Assembly (NCBI GenBank): GCA_027030565.1
Contig: JALVEU010000274.1
Span: 1-8,824 of the forward strand
DNA from: Gammaproteobacteria bacterium
Lineage (GTDB): Bacteria; Pseudomonadota; Gammaproteobacteria; JAJDOJ01
Length of the DNA: 8,824 bases
Reading direction: 5' to 3'
Shown in pieces: positions 1 through 5,215 of this stretch; position 1 is the stretch's first letter; each line of letters opens with the position of its first letter. The notes beneath the pieces are model-generated. The model saw nothing but the letters and a program-made list of their open reading frames with translations. It was not told where the DNA came from and did no database searches. The position numbers and the translations under genes were made by a program.

Positions 1-2
1 AC

Positions 3-152
3 TCCGGGTTGGCGGTGGCGCTGGCCTTGCAGTATTTTCCTTCCCTCGCTGCCTTGCCCGGGGCGCTGTTCTCGGTCTGGCACAATCTCAGCGGTGCCGT
101 ACTGGCTGCCAGGTGGAGCCGGAGCCGACACAAGCGGCCTCAACCCCCTTGA
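3..152 (+). CDS. Bile acid:sodium symporter family protein, C-terminal fragment
   Basis: Only the last 49 codons plus a TGA stop are present; the gene begins outside the window. Read in the frame starting at base 3, the fragment is a hydrophobic helix rich in Leu and Ala, followed by the segment ALPGALFSVWHNLSGAVLA and a basic Arg/Lys-rich tail. That Leu-Pro-Gly-Ala-Leu-Phe-Ser-Val-Trp-His-Asn-Leu-Ser-Gly run is characteristic of the last transmembrane helix of BASS-family (SBF-like) inner-membrane transporters. These move organic anions such as bile acids or keto acids with sodium; the actual substrate cannot be told from the fragment. The gene converges on nfi, with 27 bases between the two stop codons and no obvious terminator hairpin there. 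Confidence 0.8.
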   Translation, partial: SGLAVALALQYFPSLAALPGALFSVWHNLSGAVLAARWSRSRHKRPQPP

Positions 153-179
153 GTCGCCTCACCGGTTTCCGTCCCCTGT

Positions 180-902
180 TCAGCGACGCCCCTCTACGGA
201 GGCGATGTGGTGGGCAAGCCGTGTGGGCTCTGGGAGTCGGTAGCGGCGCGTACATGCCATGACCAGCCGGACGGCACTCTCCAGCCCCACCCGGTGCCCC
301 GTGGACACGTAGACCGGCTTCACATTGACCCGCGTCCGGAGCACGGCACCGATCACCTCCTCGCCGTCGAAAAGCGGCGTCCACCCCCCGCGGGACTCCG
401 GTACCGCCCCATGCGTACCCACCAGACGCTTCTTCGCTACCCCGATGGTCGGGACGTCCAGCAACACGCCCAGGTGGCAGGCGGCCCCGAAGCGGCGCGG
501 ATGGGCGTAGCCGTGACCGTCGTACAAAATCAGATCGGGCGCATGTTCGAGGTGGCCCATGGCGTCCAGCACGCCAGGCACCTCACGGAACGAGAGCAGA
601 CCCGGCACGTACGGAAAGGAGGCAGGCCGCTGGGCCACCGCACGTTCCACCAACTCCAGATCGGGGAAGGACAATACCGCGACCGCTGCCCGCACGGTGC
701 GGCCTCGCTCCGGAAAGCCGACGTCCACGCCCGCCACCCGTTGAACAGGCCCAAAGGCATCCTCAAGGATCACCCGCTCCCGAAGCGATGCCTGGATGTC
801 GCGGGCCTGTCCAGGGGTTACCGACCACGGGTGGTGCGTGCCATCCTGAGCCCATGGTAGGGCCCCCTGGCACGCCTCCGCAGGCCGCAAAGATCCGTTC
901 AC
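180..902 (-). CDS. nfi: Endonuclease V (deoxyinosine 3' endonuclease)
   Basis: Endonuclease V nicks DNA at the second phosphodiester bond 3' of deoxyinosine and so starts repair of deaminated adenine in the cytoplasm. The 240-residue product carries the family motifs in order. AGVDVGF (about 57-63) holds the first catalytic Asp, D60. FPYVPGLLSFRE (96-107) contains the PYxP strand-separating wedge and catalytic E107. DGHGYAHPRRFG (128-139) holds catalytic D128. Further on are GVAKKRLVG and a C-terminal LPEPTRLAHH segment, where the family's conserved His lies. The start chosen is GTG at 902, with GGAAG eight bases upstream. An in-frame TAA lies upstream and there is no in-frame ATG before the conserved core; a TTG four codons later is the only other early start. 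The N-terminus is about 25 residues longer than the E. coli enzyme (223 aa, first Asp near 35). It lies downstream of the sugar operon on the same strand, 124 bases away, and is probably functionally unrelated. Confidence 0.93.
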   Translation of the reverse strand: MNGSLRPAEACQGALPWAQDGTHHPWSVTPGQARDIQASLRERVILEDAFGPVQRVAGVDVGFPERGRTVRAAVAVLSFPDLELVERAVAQRPASFPYVPGLLSFREVPGVLDAMGHLEHAPDLILYDGHGYAHPRRFGAACHLGVLLDVPTIGVAKKRLVGTHGAVPESRGGWTPLFDGEEVIGAVLRTRVNVKPVYVSTGHRVGLESAVRLVMACTRRYRLPEPTRLAHHIASVEGRR

Positions 903-1026
903 GTCTGAGGCTTCCGCGGGCCCTGGAAATTACAAGGGAAACGCTGACTGATTGGCTACGGCGGCGCACCGCGCGCCCTGCGTTGCATCTGCCGCGCTCA
1001 TTAAACAAGTATCTACCGAGCTTGGG
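903..1026. other. Intergenic gap between sulfotransferase and nfi
   Basis: These 124 bases separate the last gene of the sugar operon from nfi (both minus strand). The part nearest the sulfotransferase (about 995-1030) is AT-richer than its surroundings and could hold a promoter for nfi, but I cannot match a convincing -35/-10 pair. A small inverted repeat GGCGC-ACCGC-GCGCC lies at 963-977 (5-bp stem, 5-nt loop). It has no T-tract after it on either strand, so I do not call it a terminator. The Shine-Dalgarno-like GGAAG for nfi is at the nfi-proximal end. Confidence 0.5.
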
Positions 1027-1863
1027 CTAATCCTGTAAGAACTCTTCGTAGGGGGTCGACGCCACGGCTTCCCGAAGCTCCTCGTAGTTCTCGACGATCT
1101 CGCTCAGGGATCTGCGCTCCTGCTTTCTGTGTCTCCCAGGAGAAAACGGCACGGTCGGCACCTCCAGAAACGCCCAAACTCGCTGCAACTCCGACTTGGT
1201 GGACTTGGCCAAGTTCTCATAGCTCACATCAAGCATCTTGTGGCCTCCGAACAGGTGGGAGAACCGGTTCCGTTGTACCCGTTTTTTCTCCATGAATCGG
1301 AGACAGTCGTCGACGTCCACGTGGACCGTCTCGGTGGAAATCCGATGGTCCCAAGTCTGGGTCTTTTTGGCGATTTCCGAGGACAGATAGACATGCAGCA
1401 GATTGCGCCTGACCAGATGGATCAACCGCACGTCTTTACGTTCCACCAACCCGTTGAGCAGCGTTGTGGCTCCCAAACGTTCCACGTGCTGATAGAACAG
1501 CTTGAACCCGACCGCCTTCACATCGGACTCGTAGCCCCGATACACATGACCCGATAGGAATCCCATGGGATCACGGTCGCGGCGGGCGACCAGCCTGCTG
1601 GTCGCGCCGTCCTCACCGATGGCACGAGCCGAATAAATCACCTGCGGGTGGAACAGTTCGCCCAGCACACAGAGCGCGGAATGGGTCTCCAACAAATCCA
1701 GAAACCATGAAGACCCACTCCTAGCGGTGGTCATCACGATGAACGGAACATAGTCCCAGGACGGGCCTGATCGATGGCTACACAGCTTGCGCAGATAGGC
1801 GCGCTCCTGTGCAGACAAGGGTAGTCTGGACCTCACCCAGCGGGGAAGGGATGCGTGATTCAT
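1027..1863 (-). CDS. Sulfotransferase (PAPS-dependent, NodH/Stf0-like)
   Basis: The product is a likely carbohydrate sulfotransferase that moves sulfate from PAPS onto a hydroxyl, probably of the glycan made by this operon; the acceptor is not visible. From the ATG at 1863 it is 278 residues, a normal length. The 5'-phosphosulfate loop is TTARSGSSWFLDLL (45-58). The 3'-phosphate site is the strand LIHLVRRNLLHVYLSS (147-162), with R152 and Ser 161/162 as ligands. A VGFKLFY segment (118-124) and the paired-Arg RRN resemble NodH-type enzymes. The frame also opens with TTG at 1881. Neither start has a clear Shine-Dalgarno, but the ATG forms an ATGA overlap with the stop of the small upstream ORF, so translational coupling favours ATG. 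It is the last gene of the block. Hand counts of two 60-base samples give 58% (1081-1140) and 55% GC (1321-1380), against 70% in a sample of the COG4091 gene (2281-2340), which hints at separate acquisition. Confidence 0.85.
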   Translation of the reverse strand: MNHASLPRWVRSRLPLSAQERAYLRKLCSHRSGPSWDYVPFIVMTTARSGSSWFLDLLETHSALCVLGELFHPQVIYSARAIGEDGATSRLVARRDRDPMGFLSGHVYRGYESDVKAVGFKLFYQHVERLGATTLLNGLVERKDVRLIHLVRRNLLHVYLSSEIAKKTQTWDHRISTETVHVDVDDCLRFMEKKRVQRNRFSHLFGGHKMLDVSYENLAKSTKSELQRVWAFLEVPTVPFSPGRHRKQERRSLSEIVENYEELREAVASTPYEEFLQD

Positions 1864-2015
1864 AGGAATTCGAACTTGCAACTATGCGCAATATCATCGA
1901 TGGCTTCCACACGCCCCGGCATGTCGAGACCTTGGCTTCGCGACAAACACGGCCGCCGCACACGAATTGGAACCACCCGCCACTGGGCGTTCAATATTGC
2001 AAACACCTCATACAT
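1860..2015 (-). CDS. Small hypothetical ORF (51 aa) coupled to the sulfotransferase
   Basis: I do not recognise this product. The ORF starts at ATG 2015, 17 nt after the stop of the COG4091-type gene, and its TGA overlaps the sulfotransferase ATG by four bases (ATGA), the classical layout for coupled translation. The downstream ATG lacks its own Shine-Dalgarno, which would make sense if ribosomes arrive from here. A GAAGGGGG run sits directly against the ATG, too close to be ideal; it is well placed for an in-frame GTG at 2006, which would give 48 residues. The protein begins MYEVFAILNAQWRVV, is basic in the middle (IRVRRP) and ends with an acidic then aromatic stretch (VEAIDDIAHSCKFEFL). No signal peptide, membrane segment or known motif is seen. 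Base composition is low for the window (31 of 60 GC at 1861-1920). It could be a leader peptide or a chance ORF; the frame stays open upstream into the neighbouring gene, so openness alone proves little. Confidence 0.4.
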   Translation of the reverse strand: MYEVFAILNAQWRVVPIRVRRPCLSRSQGLDMPGRVEAIDDIAHSCKFEFL

Positions 2016-2032
2016 CCCCCTTCGACAGCGGG

Positions 2033-3355
2033 TCACCCCACAGCGACATCGAGGCGGGGTGCCAGGCCGAAACGCTCGTTCTGCTCCGCGCGCAGCCGGT
2101 CCGAGAGGCGCCCTTCCGGGAGTTCGACGTCTGCATAGGTGAGCACCTGGTCTTTGGGAACATCCCGCACCAGGCGGCAGCCCTCGGCCAGTCCGATGGG
2201 CAGGAGCCCCTCGGCGGCAGTGACATCCGCGTTCTCGGCCAGCCCGTAGGTCATATAGTGCCCCATACCGTCCAACACTTCTCCCGCCTTGAGATCGATC
2301 TTGGCAGCGGCCACCACGTCGACACGGGGAGGACCGGCCGGCGTGATGGTGGCATCCCCGAACAGTACCGCCCGCGCCACCGTGTTGGGGACCTCGAAAT
2401 GGCACAGATGATAGGGTGTGTAGAAGCAGTACAGCGGGCCCTCACCAAGTTTGTAAAGATTGAGATAGTGCTGCTGGATGGGATCGTCGTGCATGCCGAG
2501 CACGAATACTCCGGGACCCGGTTCCGCCCCGACCACGTAGTCGACGATTCCCGGACCCTCGGTCAGTTCTTCCAACGGGTACCAGTTGACGGCCTCCTTG
2601 ATGGGGGTCCCCGGTTCCACCGTGGGTCCGTGCATCCCCCGCTTGGCCACGCGCATGCCGGTGGCGTTGGCCACGATGGCCTGTTCGAAGGAGATCTTGG
2701 TGCCATCGGCGAAGGAAGTGACCATATGCGGCTGCTGCCCCCAGCGCTTGGCAAACGCTTCCTGGGTGGTGGGGTTGCGATAGGGATCGTGCAAGCCCTT
2801 GATGTTCCCACAAAGAACCGGACGCACCCCGATACCCTGCACGAACCGGTACAGATTCATGATGACACCAGGCTGGTCACCGTCGGCGTTGGTGAAGACG
2901 ACACCCTCACGGTCGGCGTACACCTTCAAAATGGGACCCACCGTACCGTCCAGCTCGGCGTTCATGGCTACCACATGCTTTCCATGCCGAATGGCCTCCA
3001 GCACCACGTGCGCGCCGAACTCTACCGCTCCGGTCACCTCGATCACCACATCGATGTTCTGCGCCCGGCACAGGGCGAGCGCATCCTCGGTCACCACCGG
3101 CCTCCCCTGGGAGACCGCAGCCTCGATCTGGTCCGTGGTCGACGCCGCAGTCCAGTCCTCCACACCGGCCTGTTCATAGGCCTGCTGCGCCTTGTGGACG
3201 TTGCGGTTGGCCACCGCCACCAGATCCATCCCCGGGGTGTACCGCAGGATCTGCAGCGCAATGCCGCGCCCCATGAAGCCGGCCCCCACCATGCCCACGC
3301 GAATCGGGCGCCCCTCGGCTTCCCGACGACGCAATGCCGTGTCCACGATCACCAT
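2033..3355 (-). CDS. Homoserine-dehydrogenase-like oxidoreductase with C-terminal SAF domain (COG4091, DRL family)
   Basis: This 440-residue cytoplasmic protein has an N-terminal Rossmann fold with GAGFMG (24-29) after a beta strand IRVGMV, so it should bind NAD(P). The central part has the layout of homoserine-dehydrogenase-like enzymes (VVIEVTGAVEFGAHVV, then NADGDQPGVIMNLYRFV and a GNIKGLHDPYRNPTTQ loop). The C-terminus carries a SAF/AFP-like module (about 335-405; AAKIDLKAGEVLDGMG). The architecture matches COG4091. The characterised member is DRL of Brucella abortus, which converts 1-deoxyxylulose 5-phosphate to methylerythritol phosphate, a reduction with carbon-skeleton rearrangement. 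Other copies sit in polysaccharide loci and are often labelled FlgA- or homoserine-dehydrogenase-like. Given its place between rfbC and a sulfotransferase, I infer it acts on a sugar intermediate, not in amino-acid or isoprenoid synthesis. ATG 3355 is preceded by a GGGTGAAGGG ribosome-binding site. It starts 16 nt after rfbC. Family assignment is firm; the reaction is unknown. Confidence 0.85.
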   Translation of the reverse strand: MVIVDTALRRREAEGRPIRVGMVGAGFMGRGIALQILRYTPGMDLVAVANRNVHKAQQAYEQAGVEDWTAASTTDQIEAAVSQGRPVVTEDALALCRAQNIDVVIEVTGAVEFGAHVVLEAIRHGKHVVAMNAELDGTVGPILKVYADREGVVFTNADGDQPGVIMNLYRFVQGIGVRPVLCGNIKGLHDPYRNPTTQEAFAKRWGQQPHMVTSFADGTKISFEQAIVANATGMRVAKRGMHGPTVEPGTPIKEAVNWYPLEELTEGPGIVDYVVGAEPGPGVFVLGMHDDPIQQHYLNLYKLGEGPLYCFYTPYHLCHFEVPNTVARAVLFGDATITPAGPPRVDVVAAAKIDLKAGEVLDGMGHYMTYGLAENADVTAAEGLLPIGLAEGCRLVRDVPKDQVLTYADVELPEGRLSDRLRAEQNERFGLAPRLDVAVG

Positions 3356-3371
3356 TGCCCTTCACCCCCGT

Positions 3372-3902
3372 TCAGTCAGCGAAATCCGGCCAGGAAGCGT
3401 CTTTCTCCGAAATCACCTTCACAGGGCCGGGCCATCGAATGCCAAAGGCCGGATCGTCGTAGCGCAGTCCACGTTCGGCCCCGGGCGCATAATACTCCGA
3501 GACCTGATAGAAAGCCTCGGTCTCGTCGGCCAGGGTCAGAAAACCGTGGGCGAAACCCCGCGGCACGAACAACGCCCGACGATTGTCCGCCGTGAGCTCC
3601 ACACCGTACCACTGCTTGTATGTGGGGGATTCCGGGCGCAGATCCACGATCACGTCGTAGAGGGCCCCGCGAATACACCGCACCAGCTTGGTCTCCTCGT
3701 ACGGTGCCACCTGATAATGCATGCCACGCAGTGTTCCTGCGGAGCGGTTGTAGGAAAGGTTCGCCTGGACCACTTCCGGCTCCAGGCCGTGAGCCTCGAA
3801 CTCCTTCCGACACCAGGCGCGGGCGAAGAAACCCCGGTCGTCCTCGAAAGGCTCGAGCTCCACCACACAGGCCCCTGCCAATGGCGTATCGATAAAGCGC
3901 AT
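3372..3902 (-). CDS. rfbC: dTDP-4-dehydrorhamnose 3,5-epimerase family protein (RmlC/RfbC type)
   Basis: RmlC-type cupins epimerise C3 and/or C5 of 4-keto-6-deoxy nucleotide sugars. This 176-residue protein is of normal length and keeps the active-site set at the canonical positions: H62 in LRGMHYQ, K72 in EETKLVR, Y132 in FYQVSEYYAP, and an Asp near 168 in ISEKDAS. The family segments VPRGFAHGF (113-121) and DDPAFGIRWP (149-158) are also present. No rmlA, rmlB or rmlD is visible in the window, and the operon opens with a cytidylyltransferase. The natural substrate may therefore be a CDP-linked 4-keto sugar instead of dTDP-4-keto-rhamnose; this is inference. The gene starts at ATG 3902, 15 nt downstream of the SDR gene, and is followed 16 nt later by the COG4091 gene, so the three are surely co-transcribed. 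The family call is solid; the symbol denotes family and not a proven role in rhamnose synthesis. Confidence 0.9.
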   Translation of the reverse strand: MRFIDTPLAGACVVELEPFEDDRGFFARAWCRKEFEAHGLEPEVVQANLSYNRSAGTLRGMHYQVAPYEETKLVRCIRGALYDVIVDLRPESPTYKQWYGVELTADNRRALFVPRGFAHGFLTLADETEAFYQVSEYYAPGAERGLRYDDPAFGIRWPGPVKVISEKDASWPDFAD

Positions 3903-3917
3903 GCTCCTATTCCTCCC

Positions 3918-4964
3918 TCAGGACGTCCAACGCAGATCGGGGCTCAGCAGGCCTTTTTCGCGCAATCCCGAGAGCACCTTCAGGCGCATGTAGTCGGAAT
4001 TTCGGAAATCGGTGTTGTTGAAGCCCATGGCCTGCAAGCCGTCACGGAGCTCGCGAATGGACTGGTGGAGATCCACCTGGGGCAGATGATCGGGGGCCAG
4101 CTCCTTGTAGAGACCGAAATCCACCTGATAGGAACGCTTGTCGGGCTGGGCGTCCGGATTGATCTGCACCTCCACCCCAGGGATTTCGTCCTGTACGGCA
4201 CGGGCCAGGTCTTTGATCTGGTAGTTCCACTCGGTGCGTCCCACGTTGACGGCGAGAAAGGCACCACCGTGATCAGGATCGCGGCCGATGGCCCAATCGA
4301 TGGCCCGAGCCATGTCCTGGATGTCGATCAGCGGCCGCCAAGGTGTACCGTCACTCAGGATGGTGATCTTTCGCTCCGCGACGGCGGCGGCGACGAAGTC
4401 GTTGAGCACCAGATCCAGACGCAGCCGTTCACTCATGCCGCAGGCAGTGGGAAACCGCAGGCTCGTGATGACGAAGTCCGTGTCGGCGAGCTCGCGAATG
4501 TCATTCTCGGTGTTGATCTTGGACTTGGCGTACGCGGTCAGTGGATTGAGCGCCGAGCGCTCGTCGCGAGCCGCACCTTCGGCATACCCGTATACGCTGC
4601 AGCTGGAGGCAAACACGAACCGCGAGACCCCGGCCTCCCTGGCCAGCCGCGCAAGACGGACGCTTGCGGCATGGTTGACGTCCGCCGTTACACGTTCGAA
4701 GGCCTTGCCCATGGGGTCGTTGGAAATTGCCGCCAGGTGTACGATGGCGTCCACACCTTCGAGCATGGCGGTGTCGATGTCCCGCACGTCGGCGAAGAAC
4801 TGCCGGTCCAAACGCCGCTCCGGCAGCGCATCGGCCCCGGTCAGGCAGTGCGCAAAGAAGGCCGAATCGACCCCCTGGACCCGTGTGTCCGGATCGTTGG
4901 ACTTGAGTCGTTGTACAACCGTGGGGCCGATGTAGCCCATGTTGCCCGTGATCAGTACGTTCAT
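3918..4964 (-). CDS. Extended SDR: NAD-dependent nucleotide-sugar epimerase/dehydratase
   Basis: This is a 348-residue extended short-chain dehydrogenase/reductase. The nucleotide-binding motif is TGNMGYIG at 6-13, directly at the N-terminus, which fixes the ATG at 4964. HLAAISNDP (76-84) follows the strand that normally contacts NAD. The active site has the Ser-rich SSCSVYG (120-126) and Y145/K149 in YAKSK (YxxxK). RFPTACGMSERLRLDLV corresponds to the sugar-binding loop, and WRPLIDIQDMARA is the usual substrate-domain element. Enzymes of this kind epimerise, dehydrate or reduce UDP-, dTDP- or CDP-hexoses at C4. It is not obviously CDP-glucose 4,6-dehydratase (RfbG, DdhB), so its step here is unknown. 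It begins 251 nt after the FAD enzyme, the only large gap inside the block, and lacks a strong Shine-Dalgarno (AAAGAAA and GAGAG are the nearest purine runs). rfbC follows after 15 nt. Confidence 0.88.
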   Translation of the reverse strand: MNVLITGNMGYIGPTVVQRLKSNDPDTRVQGVDSAFFAHCLTGADALPERRLDRQFFADVRDIDTAMLEGVDAIVHLAAISNDPMGKAFERVTADVNHAASVRLARLAREAGVSRFVFASSCSVYGYAEGAARDERSALNPLTAYAKSKINTENDIRELADTDFVITSLRFPTACGMSERLRLDLVLNDFVAAAVAERKITILSDGTPWRPLIDIQDMARAIDWAIGRDPDHGGAFLAVNVGRTEWNYQIKDLARAVQDEIPGVEVQINPDAQPDKRSYQVDFGLYKELAPDHLPQVDLHQSIRELRDGLQAMGFNNTDFRNSDYMRLKVLSGLREKGLLSPDLRWTS

Positions 4965-4991
4965 CGGTTTCTTTACTCTCTGTCGTTCGTC

Positions 4992-5111
4992 TCAAGGAAT
5001 CAGATATCCGGCCGGTCCCGGGGGCCAGACCCCCTTCTGGCCACGCCCCTGGTCCAGCTCGTCGATCTGGAAACGGAAACAGGTACTCGACGCCTGCCCC
5101 TTCGGGCGCAT
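4992..5111 (-). CDS. Doubtful 39-codon ORF in the lhgO-like/SDR gap
   Basis: In the 251-nt gap, one minus-strand frame is open from an in-frame TGA (5169-5171) down to TGA at 4992-4994. Within it, ATG at 5111 has GGTGA eight bases upstream. The predicted peptide starts MRPKGQASSTCFRFQIDELD and ends in a Gly/Pro-rich stretch, VWPPGPAGYLIP. By my count 30 of 39 third codon positions are G or C, which resembles real genes in this window. I recognise no family, signal peptide or membrane segment. It spans the 7-bp hairpin at 5023-5042. It could be a small operon gene, a remnant of a deleted gene (for instance a missing sugar-modifying enzyme), or chance. Confidence 0.22.
   Translation of the reverse strand: MRPKGQASSTCFRFQIDELDQGRGQKGVWPPGPAGYLIP
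5023..5042. repeat. Perfect 7-bp inverted repeat (RNA hairpin) inside the operon
   Basis: GGCCAGA (5023-5029) and TCTGGCC (5036-5042) are exact reverse complements separated by a 6-nt loop, CCCCCT on the plus strand and AGGGGG in the operon transcript. The stem lies 58 bases upstream of the SDR start codon. There is no U-tract downstream on the minus strand, so it is not a standard intrinsic terminator. It could stabilise or punctuate the operon mRNA, or lower expression of the downstream genes. The pairing is read directly from the sequence; the function is inferred. Confidence 0.5.
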
Positions 5112-5215
5112 ATGCCGATTCACCAGCGGTGCAACAGCCTGGACTTTCGGGCCATGCCGGCGACGGCCTCACAAGTCTCGTGCAGTGATCGCGTCTGACG
5201 GGCCAGGGGCGGAAC

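Noticed and set aside
963..977. GGCGC-ACCGC-GCGCC hairpin as a terminator after the sulfotransferase
   Set aside because: It has only a 5-bp stem and no T-tract on either strand, so it could be chance in GC-rich DNA.
1967..3595. Plus-strand open frame of 542 codons
   Set aside because: It lies antisense to the COG4091 and rfbC genes, has no recognisable motif and reflects the high GC content of the opposite strand.
3192..5198. Plus-strand open frame of 668 codons
   Set aside because: It is antisense to COG4091, rfbC and the SDR, all of which have clear catalytic motifs; its own translation is His/Arg/Gly-rich without domains.
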